NCBI GenBank assembly: GCA_903940375.1
Contig: CAJAKT010000112.1
Coordinates: forward strand, 1-5,459
Reading direction: 5' to 3'
DNA from: an uncultured bacterium
GTDB lineage: Bacteria > Actinomycetota > Actinomycetes > S36-B12
Length of the DNA stretch: 5,459 nt
The translations under genes and the position numbers were made by a program. Below, piece after piece: positions 1-5,459 of this stretch; within the stretch, counting starts at the first letter, position 1; the number at the start of each line of letters is the position of its first letter. A model generated the notes under the pieces. The model searched no databases, was not told the DNA's origin, and saw only the letters and a list, made by a program, of their open reading frames with translations.

Positions 1-438
1 ATCGAGGACCCGCTGTCCGAAGACGACTGGGCCGGCTGGGTGCACCTGACCGATGCACTGGGCGACCGGATCCAGATCGTCGGCGACGATCTCTTCGTCA
101 CCAACCCGGAGCGGCTCCAGCGCGGCATCGACGAGGGTGCGGCCAACGCACTGCTGGTCAAGGTCAACCAGATCGGCACGCTCACCGAGACTCTCGACGC
201 AGTGGCGCTCGCGACCCGAAACGGCTACCGCAGCATGATGTCGCACCGATCGGGCGAGACCGAGGACACCACGATCGCCGACCTCGCGGTGGCGACCGAC
301 TGCGGCCAGATCAAGACCGGTGCGCCGGCCCGATCGGAGCGGGTGGCGAAGTACAACCAGCTGCTGCGCATCGAGGAGGAGCTCGCGGAGGCTTCCCGCT
401 ATGCCGGCGCTTCCGCGTTCCCGCGTTTCGCTCGCTGA
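1..438 (+). CDS. eno: Enolase (phosphopyruvate hydratase), C-terminal part; 5' end outside the window
   Basis: Catalyses the reversible dehydration of 2-phosphoglycerate to phosphoenolpyruvate in glycolysis, in the cytoplasm. Reading begins in frame at base 1 with no start codon, and the 145 visible residues are roughly the last third of a protein usually about 425-430 aa long. The fragment opens with IEDPLSEDDW, whose Glu2 is a Mg2+ ligand. Asp29 in the VGDDLFVTN stretch is the next metal ligand. Lys54 in LLVKVNQIGT is the catalytic lysine, followed by His82 in MMSHRSGETED and Lys105 in IKTGAPARSER. The spacings 27, 25, 28 and 23 between these residues match those known from E. coli enolase, so the active site looks intact. 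The C-terminal helix with KYNQLLRIEEEL is also typical. The gene ends at TGA 436-438, 31 nt before the earliest possible start of the next gene. Confidence 0.98.
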   Translation: MEDPLSEDDWAGWVHLTDALGDRIQIVGDDLFVTNPERLQRGIDEGAANALLVKVNQIGTLTETLDAVALATRNGYRSMMSHRSGETEDTTIADLAVATDCGQIKTGAPARSERVAKYNQLLRIEEELAEASRYAGASAFPRFAR

Positions 439-442
439 CCGC

Positions 443-472
443 CACGGGGTTTCGTGACACGATCGACCCGTG
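443..472. repeat. Nested inverted repeats between eno and the divIC-like gene
   Basis: An outer pair, CACGGG (443-448) and CCCGTG (467-472), encloses an inner near-perfect palindrome TCGTGACACGA (452-462). As RNA this gives a 6-bp stem, an internal loop (3 and 4 nt) and a 4-bp inner stem closed by GAC. It fills nearly all of the short gap after eno. The right outer arm contains the GTG at 470, one of two possible starts of the next gene. It could be a weak terminator for eno (though no T-tract follows), a protein-binding site or a translation-modulating hairpin. The sequence shows only the symmetry, and the function is inference. Confidence 0.4.
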
Positions 473-928
473 AGCAGGATCGGGAGTGACGTGCGCCCGG
501 AAACGCCGTCTCCGGTCCGGCCACCTCGGCCACCGGCTCCCAAGGGCGGTTCCTTCACCGGTCGGGCCCTGATTCTGGGGCTCGTGGCGGCCACCTTGCT
601 GCTCACCCTGGCCGTCCCGGTCCGGACGTGGTTCTCCCAGCGGGCGCAGATCGCCGGCCTGCGGGCGGATGTGGACTCCGCACGTGAACGCGTTGCCGCC
701 CTCCAGATCGAACAGCAGCGCTGGGACGACCCGGCCTTCGTCGCGGCGGAGGCCCGACGTCGACTTCACTTCGTGCTGCCGGGTGAGGTCGGGTTCGTCA
801 CGCTCGGCTCACAGGGTGCGCTCGCCGCCGACGCGGCTGAGCAGGGCCCGCAGGCACCGTGGTTCACGTCGCTCTGGGGCGCCCTGCAGGAGGCCGACGA
901 TCATGCCAGCAAGCCCGCCGCCAACTGA
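470..928 (+). CDS. divIC: FtsB/DivIC-like septum formation initiator protein
   Basis: Bitopic membrane protein of the cell-division machinery. Family members (FtsB in E. coli, DivIC in Gram-positives) join FtsL and FtsQ/DivIB and help activate septal peptidoglycan synthesis. The 152 aa show the expected order: a proline-rich cytoplasmic N-terminus (about 9-25), one transmembrane segment rich in Leu/Ala/Val (about 33-51), an extracytoplasmic coiled coil (about 55-84), then the family's C-terminal block with W85, DDPAFVAAEARRRL and a VLPGEVGFV stretch ending near 110. A less conserved tail of about 40 residues follows. The start is uncertain. GTG 470 gives the longest form, but in-frame GTG 491 has GGGAG (482-486) four nt upstream and would shorten the protein by seven residues. 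It lies just downstream of eno, as in other Actinobacteria, and overlaps the next gene by 26 nt, which suggests cotranscription. ftsB would be an equally acceptable name. Confidence 0.92.
   Translation: MSRIGSDVRPETPSPVRPPRPPAPKGGSFTGRALILGLVAATLLLTLAVPVRTWFSQRAQIAGLRADVDSARERVAALQIEQQRWDDPAFVAAEARRRLHFVLPGEVGFVTLGSQGALAADAAEQGPQAPWFTSLWGALQEADDHASKPAAN
888..893 (+). promoter_or_regulatory. Ribosome binding site of the DUF501 gene
   Basis: AGGAGG lies 9 nt before ATG 903, inside the last codons of the preceding divIC-like gene. It fixes the start of the DUF501 protein at 903, although the frame stays open much further upstream. Confidence 0.8.
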
Positions 929-1424
929 CGGGCTCGACCCGGCCGATACCGCTGCGGTCACCCGTCAGCTCGGCCGCGAGCCCCGTGGTGCGGTCCGTGT
1001 TGCGCACCGCTGCGCATGTGGTGAGCCCGATGTGGTGATGACGTCGCCGCGCCTGCCGGACGGCACGCCGTTCCCGACGTTGTACTACCTGACCTGTCCG
1101 AAGGCTGCTGCCGCGATCGGGACGCTGGAGAGCAGCGGTCTGATGCGCGACATGGAGGCGCGGCTGGTGTCCGAGCCGGAACTCGCGGAGGCATACCGCG
1201 CCGCGCACGAGGCCTACCTGCGCGAGCGCGACTCGCTCGATCACGTCGACGAGATCGACGGCATCAGCGCCGGCGGCATGCCGTCCCGCGTGAAGTGCCT
1301 GCATGTGCTCGTGGGGCATGCACTGGCTGCTGGCCCAGGCGTGAATCCGCTGGGCGACGAGGCGCTCGCAGTGCTCGGGCCCTGGTGGAAGCCGAGCTCA
1401 TGTGCTGACGGCCTTCCCACGTGA
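903..1424 (+). CDS. DUF501 domain-containing protein (function unknown)
   Basis: A 173-aa soluble protein of the DUF501 family, which is uncharacterised. It is recognised from the block with HRCACGEPDVV, the PDGTPFPTLYYLTCP motif (about residues 52-66), an IGTLESSGLMRDM segment (72-84) and the C-terminal block with MPSRVKCLHVLVGHALA (126-142) followed by PGVNPLGDEAL. Polar residues that could bind metal recur in these blocks: His35, Cys37, Cys39, Cys65, Cys132, His134 and His139. A metal or Fe-S site is therefore a reasonable inference but is not shown. No signal peptide or membrane segment is visible. The start at ATG 903 is supported by AGGAGG 9 nt upstream and overlaps the divIC-like gene by 26 nt. 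The stop TGA (1422-1424) overlaps the next gene's GTG in a GTGA junction. Its fixed place between a divisome gene and a polyphosphate/ppGpp-type phosphatase is the main clue to its role. Confidence 0.92.
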   Translation: MPASPPPTDGLDPADTAAVTRQLGREPRGAVRVAHRCACGEPDVVMTSPRLPDGTPFPTLYYLTCPKAAAAIGTLESSGLMRDMEARLVSEPELAEAYRAAHEAYLRERDSLDHVDEIDGISAGGMPSRVKCLHVLVGHALAAGPGVNPLGDEALAVLGPWWKPSSCADGLPT

Positions 1425-2350
1425 ACGCTCCGGTTGCGGCAATCGACTGTGGTACCAACGCAATTCGGCTGCTCGTCGCTGATGTGCGCCCGGATGGAAC
1501 GCTGGACGAGCGCGTCCGGCTGATGCGCATCGTGCGGCTCGGTGAGGGGGTCGACCGGACGGGGGAGTTCGCACCCCCTGCCCTCGAGCGGACATTCACT
1601 GCCTTGGACGAGTACGCCGATGTGATGCGCGAGCACGGGGTCACCCGCGCGCGTTTCGTCGCCACGTCAGCAAGCCGAGATGTCTCGAACCGCGATGCAT
1701 TCGTTCGCGGCGTGCAGACCCGGATCGGGATCGAGCCGGAGGTCATCACGGGCACGGAGGAGGCAGCGCTGTCCTTCACCGGGGCGGTGCGGGGACTCCC
1801 GACGGGAAAGGTGGCGCTGCCCGCTCTCGTCGTCGACATCGGTGGCGGCTCGACCGAGTTCGTCCTGGGGTCCAGCGGTCCCGAGGATTCGGTCAGTGTC
1901 GACATCGGCTGCGTGCGCATGACGGAGAGGCACCTGCACGGTGACCCACCGACGGCAGCGCAGATCGTGTCAGCGCGGACGGACATCGACGCAGCCGTTG
2001 CGCTCGCCGCACTCAGCGTCCCGTACGAGCGGGCGGCGAGTTTCGTAGGCCTGGCCGGCACCGTCACGACTGTCGCGGCGATGGCGATGGACCTCCCGGC
2101 CTATGACCCGACGGTGCTGCACGGGTCCGTCATCTCCGTCGATGACGTGTCCCGCGTGACGGCCATCCTCCTGGGGATGACACGGGCGGAGCGGGCAGCC
2201 CTGCCGTACATGCATCCGGGACGGGTGGACATCATCGGCGGGGGAGCGATGGTCCTCGAGAGCGCGATGCGGGCAGCGGGAGCGGCCGAGGTGACGGTTT
2301 CGGAGACGGACATCCTTGATGGCATCGTTTACAGGCTCGTTGTCGAATAG
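1421..2350 (+). CDS. ppx: Ppx/GppA family phosphatase (exopolyphosphatase / guanosine pentaphosphate phosphohydrolase)
   Basis: Probably removes terminal phosphates from inorganic polyphosphate, or the 5'-gamma phosphate from pppGpp. The two activities cannot be separated from sequence alone. The 309 aa carry the ASKHA-fold phosphatase signatures: phosphate-1 loop with IDCGTNAIRLLV (8-19), ATSASRDVSNRDAF (81-94), TGTEEA with candidate catalytic Glu113/Glu114 (110-115), phosphate-2 loop VVDIGGGSTEFVLG (137-150), DIGCVRMTER (161-170), GLAGTVTTVAAM (210-221) and GGGAMVLESAM (273-283). The length matches the short, single-domain actinobacterial Ppx proteins, which lack the C-terminal HD-like region of E. 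coli Ppx. The GTG start sits in a GTGA overlap with the DUF501 stop, and no good Shine-Dalgarno sequence is visible. Translation is therefore probably coupled to the upstream gene. The closest known counterpart by gene order is M. tuberculosis Rv1026 (Ppx2). Confidence 0.95.
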   Translation: MNAPVAAIDCGTNAIRLLVADVRPDGTLDERVRLMRIVRLGEGVDRTGEFAPPALERTFTALDEYADVMREHGVTRARFVATSASRDVSNRDAFVRGVQTRIGIEPEVITGTEEAALSFTGAVRGLPTGKVALPALVVDIGGGSTEFVLGSSGPEDSVSVDIGCVRMTERHLHGDPPTAAQIVSARTDIDAAVALAALSVPYERAASFVGLAGTVTTVAAMAMDLPAYDPTVLHGSVISVDDVSRVTAILLGMTRAERAALPYMHPGRVDIIGGGAMVLESAMRAAGAAEVTVSETDILDGIVYRLVVE

Positions 2351-2375
2351 GGGCATTTCCCCCTGCGGCCTTTCA

Positions 2376-2389
2376 TGTAACCGCTTGTG
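2376..2389. promoter_or_regulatory. Candidate LacI-family operator upstream of the lacI-type gene
   Basis: The sequence TGTAACCGCTTGTG contains the core AAnCGnTT that many LacI/GalR-family operators share around a central CG. The left half (TGTAA) fits the common consensus fully, and the right half keeps only TT. It overlaps the proposed -35 box at 2385-2390, where a bound repressor would block RNA polymerase. That suits autoregulation by the downstream gene. The motif and its position are seen, and binding is inferred. Confidence 0.5.
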
Positions 2390-2414
2390 TTCCTCGGCGG
2401 CAAGTGCCTAGACT
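2385..2414 (+). promoter_or_regulatory. Promoter of the LacI-family regulator gene
   Basis: A -35 element TTGTGT (2385-2390) and a -10 element TAGACT (2409-2414) are separated by 18 nt. Both resemble housekeeping sigma-factor elements of Actinobacteria (TTGACA / TAnnnT). Transcription would start near 2420-2421, just before the AGGAGG at 2423, leaving a leader of about 13 nt. Confidence 0.6.
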
Positions 2415-2422
2415 CGAAGGTC

Positions 2423-2428
2423 AGGAGG
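2423..2428 (+). promoter_or_regulatory. Ribosome binding site that sets the lacI-type start at GTG 2434
   Basis: A full AGGAGG lies 5 nt before GTG 2434. An upstream in-frame GTG at 2404 would add ten residues not expected before the LacI-family helix-turn-helix, and it would lie ahead of the proposed transcription start. Confidence 0.8.
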
Positions 2429-2433
2429 ATCTC

Positions 2434-3444
2434 GTGGCCATCACCATCAAGGACGTTGCGGACGCTGCGGGCGTGTCCACCGCGACGGTCTCGCGCGCCC
2501 TCCGCGGCCTCCCGAACGTCGACGCGGGCACGCGCGAGCGCATCCAGCGCATCGCGACCGACCTCGACTACGTCATCTCGCCCAGTGCATCGCGGCTCGC
2601 GAGTGGGCGCACCGGCAGCATCGCCGTCATCACCCCGTACATCGCGCGCTGGTTCTTCAGCACGGTGCTGTCCGGGGTGGAGTCGGTGCTGCAGAACGCA
2701 GGCATGGACCTGCTGCTGATGAGCGTGAGCACTCCCGACGGCCAGCATCGACTGCCGCCAGCACCGCGTCTGCGTCGCCGAGTTGATGGCGTCCTCATCA
2801 TTGCGCTGCCGCCACACGATCAGCAGTTACATGAGGTCCTGGCCCTGAATATGCCGACGAGCCTCATCGGCGTGACGCTCGAAGGCATTCCCAGCGTGAC
2901 TATCGACGATGTCCTCGCTGGCCAGATCGCGACTCAGCACCTCATCAACCTTGGCCACACGCGAATCGGGGTGATCACCGGCGCTCCGGTGGAGGAGCCA
3001 TTCACAGCCGACCATGACCGTCATCGAGGCTTTCAGCAGGCGATGAACGCGGCTGGGCTGCAGGTCGACCCAGCGCTCGAGGCCTACGGGTACTTCACCA
3101 TCGCGGGTGGCGAGCAGGCGATGACGGCGCTCCTCACGCAGCGGAATCCACCGACCGCGGTCTTCGCCATGTCTGACGAGATGGCGTTCGGGGCGATGAA
3201 GGCGATGCGCAGCCATGGGCTTCAGCCGGGCCGCGACATCTCGCTTGTCGGAGTCGATGGTCACGACATGTCGGAGTTCCTCGACCTCACGACCGTCGTT
3301 CAGCCGGTGCAGGACCTGGGACGCATCGCGGCCGAGGCCCTGGTGGGACAGCTCCAGTCGTCGGGCGGTGAGGCCGAGGCTGACTCGGTCATCCTGCCCA
3401 CGCAGCTCTTGGTCCGTGGGTCGACCAGCCCGCTCAAGGGCTGA
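2434..3444 (+). CDS. LacI/GalR-family transcriptional regulator
   Basis: A 336-aa cytoplasmic DNA-binding protein, the usual LacI-family length. The N-terminal helix-turn-helix (residues 3-24: ITIKDVADAAGV, then STATVSRAL) is canonical. The hinge-helix region SRLASGRTGSI (53-63) follows, with the minor-groove-inserting leucine at 55. The rest is a periplasmic-binding-protein-like ligand domain, with VDGVLIIAL, a VTIDDVLAGQIATQHLINLGH stretch (within the usual family block), FAMSDEMAFGAMKAM and ISLVGVDGHDM. Effectors of the family are mostly sugars or their phosphates. The effector here cannot be read from sequence. It has its own promoter, and an operator-like AAnCGnTT site over the -35 box suggests autorepression. 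It converges on a sugar ABC ATPase gene, with only 19 nt between stop codons, so a role in carbohydrate uptake is plausible but unproven. The start at GTG 2434 is chosen from the AGGAGG and family alignment. Confidence 0.95.
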   Translation: MAITIKDVADAAGVSTATVSRALRGLPNVDAGTRERIQRIATDLDYVISPSASRLASGRTGSIAVITPYIARWFFSTVLSGVESVLQNAGMDLLLMSVSTPDGQHRLPPAPRLRRRVDGVLIIALPPHDQQLHEVLALNMPTSLIGVTLEGIPSVTIDDVLAGQIATQHLINLGHTRIGVITGAPVEEPFTADHDRHRGFQQAMNAAGLQVDPALEAYGYFTIAGGEQAMTALLTQRNPPTAVFAMSDEMAFGAMKAMRSHGLQPGRDISLVGVDGHDMSEFLDLTTVVQPVQDLGRIAAEALVGQLQSSGGEAEADSVILPTQLLVRGSTSPLKG

Positions 3445-3455
3445 TCAACCCACGG
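3414..3455. terminator. Long stem-loop between convergent genes, probable bidirectional terminator
   Basis: Arms CCGTGGGT (3414-3421) and ACCCACGG (3448-3455) pair perfectly over 8 bp. Inward come a C/A mismatch, two pairs, another C/A mismatch and six pairs (CAGCCC 3426-3431 with GGGCTG 3438-3443), closing on the 6-nt loop GCTCAA. That is 16 pairs in 42 nt. The structure covers the last codons and stop of the lacI-type gene and most of the gap to the msiK stop. No T-tract follows on either strand, as is common for GC-rich actinobacterial terminators. On the minus-strand transcript the two C/A mismatches become G/U wobbles, so the stem would be even more continuous for msiK mRNA. Confidence 0.7.
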
Positions 3456-3463
3456 CACGTTGG

Positions 3464-4537
<1,074 letters not shown>

Positions 4538-4546
4538 GCGAATCAA

Positions 4547-4552
4547 CCCCTT
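4547..4552 (-). promoter_or_regulatory. Ribosome binding site of the msiK-type gene
   Basis: On the minus strand AAGGGG stands 9 nt before ATG 4537 and supports that start over any upstream codon in the long open frame. Confidence 0.6.
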
Positions 4553-4555
4553 CAA

Positions 4556-4573
4556 CCGGCAGGAACGTGCCGG
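4556..4573. repeat. Inverted repeat in the msiK leader
   Basis: CCGGCA (4556-4561) and TGCCGG (4568-4573) are perfect 6-bp arms around a 6-nt centre. It lies 18-36 nt upstream of the msiK start, almost touching its ribosome binding site. It could be a repressor half-site pair (it lacks the LacI-family AAnCGnTT core) or a hairpin in the 5' leader. Only the symmetry is seen. Confidence 0.45.
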
Positions 4574-4593
4574 ACGATCCGAAATGGAAGGAC

Positions 4594-4611
4594 GGCGCCC
4601 GGGAGGGTGCC
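4594..4611. repeat. Second inverted repeat in the msiK upstream region
   Basis: GGCGCCC (4594-4600) and GGGTGCC (4605-4611) form a 7-bp stem with one G/T wobble around GGGA, a GNRA-type tetraloop if read as plus-strand RNA. On the minus strand the same position is an A/C mismatch, so the structure is weaker in msiK mRNA. It lies between the two divergent genes and may be a binding site or chance symmetry in GC-rich DNA. Confidence 0.3.
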
Positions 4612-4618
4612 TGGGCCG

Positions 4619-4624
4619 AGGATA
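4619..4624 (-). promoter_or_regulatory. Possible -10 element for the msiK-type gene
   Basis: Read on the minus strand this is TATCCT, which fits TAnnnT, and it would place the transcript start near 4612. That leaves a leader of about 75 nt containing both inverted repeats. No convincing -35 box lies 16-19 nt upstream, so this is a weak call. Confidence 0.25.
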
Positions 4625-4651
4625 CCGTCCCGCCCGTTCGGCGATCGGCGG

Positions 4652-4657
4652 CATACT
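4652..4657 (+). promoter_or_regulatory. Possible -10 element for a leaderless dienelactone hydrolase-family mRNA
   Basis: CATACT resembles TATAAT and ends 6 nt before ATG 4664, so transcription could begin at the A of the start codon. No Shine-Dalgarno sequence precedes this ATG. Leaderless mRNAs are common in Actinobacteria. No clear -35 box is visible. Confidence 0.4.
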
Positions 4658-4663
4658 TCCGTC

Positions 4664-5347
4664 ATGCGAAATGCGACGATCGACATCAATGGCGAGGCCG
4701 TGCCCGGCATCCTGTGCCTGCCGCCGTCGGGAGCTGGTCCCGCGGTCATCGTGATCCAGGAGTGGTGGGGCCTTGTGCCGCACATCCAGCAGGTGGTGCA
4801 GCGCCTGGCTGAAGAGGGATTCGTCGTACTGGCCGTCGATCACTACCGCGGGGCGGAGACGACGGAACCCGATGAGGCCATGAAGCTGATGATCGGCTTG
4901 AGCATCGACAAGGTGGGCGAAGACCTGGCTGCTGCTGCCGCATGGCTGGTGCAGCGCGAGGAGGTCACCAGCGACGAGGTATGCGTGGTCGGCTTCTGCA
5001 TGGGTGGTGGTCTGGCGCTGCTTGCCCCGACGGTGTCGGAGTCCATCGGCTGCACCGTTGCCTTCTATCCCGCGATGCCGTGGCCGCAGTACGCGCCCGA
5101 CTGGAGCCGGTACGCCGACAAGGCCGCCATCGTGCACAAGGCCCTCTCCGATGAGGCGAGCAGCGGTCGGGCCATCGGCGAGTACGCCGACGCGATCATC
5201 GCTGCCGGTGGGTCCATCGAGATGTTCGAGTACCCGGACAGCGTGCACGCCTTCTTCAACGATTCGCGGCCCGAGGTCTTCCAGGCCGACAATGCCAAGC
5301 TCGCCTGGGACCGTACCGTCGCGTTCCTCCGTGCCTGCTCCGGCTGA
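4664..5347 (+). CDS. Dienelactone hydrolase family protein (alpha/beta hydrolase)
   Basis: A 227-aa cytoplasmic alpha/beta-hydrolase. The founding enzyme opens dienelactone to maleylacetate in chloroaromatic breakdown, but most family members have other or unknown ester/lactone substrates. Visible features are Glu33 in VIQEWWGL (the family's charge-relay/oxyanion region), the nucleophile Cys112 in VGFCMGGGLAL, a probable acid Asp163 in IVHKALSDE and the catalytic His195 in VHAFFNDSRPEV. The Cys nucleophile, rather than Ser, is the mark of true DLH-type enzymes. There is no signal peptide. The length matches the family (about 230-240 aa). ATG 4664 begins the typical N-terminal strand. No ribosome binding site is visible, but a -10-like CATACT lies 6 nt upstream, which suggests leaderless expression. 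It diverges from msiK and its 3' end overlaps the next gene. No aromatic-degradation genes lie nearby, so the substrate is open. Confidence 0.92.
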   Translation: MRNATIDINGEAVPGILCLPPSGAGPAVIVIQEWWGLVPHIQQVVQRLAEEGFVVLAVDHYRGAETTEPDEAMKLMIGLSIDKVGEDLAAAAAWLVQREEVTSDEVCVVGFCMGGGLALLAPTVSESIGCTVAFYPAMPWPQYAPDWSRYADKAAIVHKALSDEASSGRAIGEYADAIIAAGGSIEMFEYPDSVHAFFNDSRPEVFQADNAKLAWDRTVAFLRACSG

Positions 5348-5459
5348 CCTCGCCGCACTCGACGCGGCCATCTGTGACTGCCGTCGATGCCCGCGCCTGG
5401 TCGCGTGGCGTGAGGAGGTGGCTGTCGTCAAGCGCGCGTCGTACATCGACGAGGAGTAC
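5331..5459 (+). CDS. udgB: Uracil-DNA glycosylase, family 5 (UdgB-like), N-terminal part; 3' end outside the window
   Basis: Base-excision-repair enzyme that removes uracil, and in family 5 also other deaminated bases, from DNA. Only 43 codons are visible. They match the N-terminus I know from actinobacterial and Thermus family 5 enzymes: a helix, then CRRCPRLVAWREEVA (residues 17-31), KRA and DEEY. Cys17 and Cys20 form the CxxC that supplies two of the four 4Fe-4S ligands in family 4/5 enzymes. Cys15 is an extra cysteine just before it. The catalytic motifs lie beyond the window, so families 4 and 5 cannot be separated with certainty. The start is unclear: GTG 5331 overlaps the hydrolase gene by 17 nt and fits the usual N-terminal length. 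ATG 5292 is in frame and would add 13 residues. Neither has a strong ribosome binding site, and expression is likely coupled to the hydrolase gene. Confidence 0.8.
   Translation, partial: MPAPADLAALDAAICDCRRCPRLVAWREEVAVVKRASYIDEEY

Noticed and set aside
458..463. CACGAT as a -10 box for a leaderless divIC transcript starting at GTG 470
   Set aside because: Poor hexamer, no -35 box at proper distance, and it lies inside the inverted repeat. Alternative start 491 has a better ribosome binding site.
1264..2067. Long minus-strand frame opposite ppx and the end of the DUF501 gene
   Set aside because: Its translation is low-complexity Ser/Arg/Thr-rich with no recognisable motif. It mirrors two clear genes on the other strand.
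2350..2362. GGGG-CATTT-CCCC hairpin just after the ppx stop codon
   Set aside because: Only 4 bp with a 5-nt loop and a short following T run well downstream. Too weak to call a terminator.
4538..5446. Minus-strand frame open far upstream of msiK, giving a 660-codon reading frame
   Set aside because: It runs antisense through the well-supported hydrolase gene, has no domain sense before the msiK N-terminus, and msiK has its own start and ribosome binding site. Long antisense frames are normal in GC-rich DNA.

Overview
This is a GC-rich window with the gene style of an actinobacterium: frequent GTG starts, short overlaps between co-directional genes, AGGAGG-type ribosome binding sites and a TAnnnT -10 element. 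The order enolase, FtsB/DivIC-like protein, DUF501 protein, Ppx/GppA phosphatase matches Mycobacterium tuberculosis Rv1023-Rv1026 (recalled, not searched). I cannot place the organism below phylum level.

Layout. Positions 1-2350 (+) hold the 3' part of eno, then divIC/ftsB, a DUF501 gene and a ppx/gppA gene. The last three are tightly packed (26-nt and 4-nt overlaps) and look like one transcription unit. Positions 2351-2433 are a regulatory gap with a good promoter and a LacI-family operator-like site over its -35 box. They precede a LacI-family regulator (2434-3444, +). It converges on an ABC sugar-importer ATPase of the MsiK/UgpC/MalK type (3464-4537, -). The two stop codons lie about 20 nt apart, and a 42-nt imperfect stem-loop covers the end of the regulator gene and most of the gap. 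Positions 4538-4663 are a divergent intergenic region with two small inverted repeats in the presumed msiK leader. To its right are a dienelactone hydrolase-family gene (4664-5347, +), probably leaderless, and the first 43 codons of a family 5-like uracil-DNA glycosylase that runs off the window.

How the genes fit together. The left block joins glycolysis, divisome assembly, an uncharacterised conserved family and polyphosphate/(p)ppGpp turnover, a conserved housekeeping cluster rather than a dedicated pathway. The middle pair suggests carbohydrate uptake and its control: a multi-sugar importer ATPase without permease or binding-protein genes beside it, next to a repressor that probably controls itself. 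The right end is general metabolism and DNA repair. I see no transposon, phage gene, CRISPR array, tRNA or rRNA, and no evidence of an undescribed multi-gene system. The points most worth checking are the regulatory DNA structures and the DUF501 protein.
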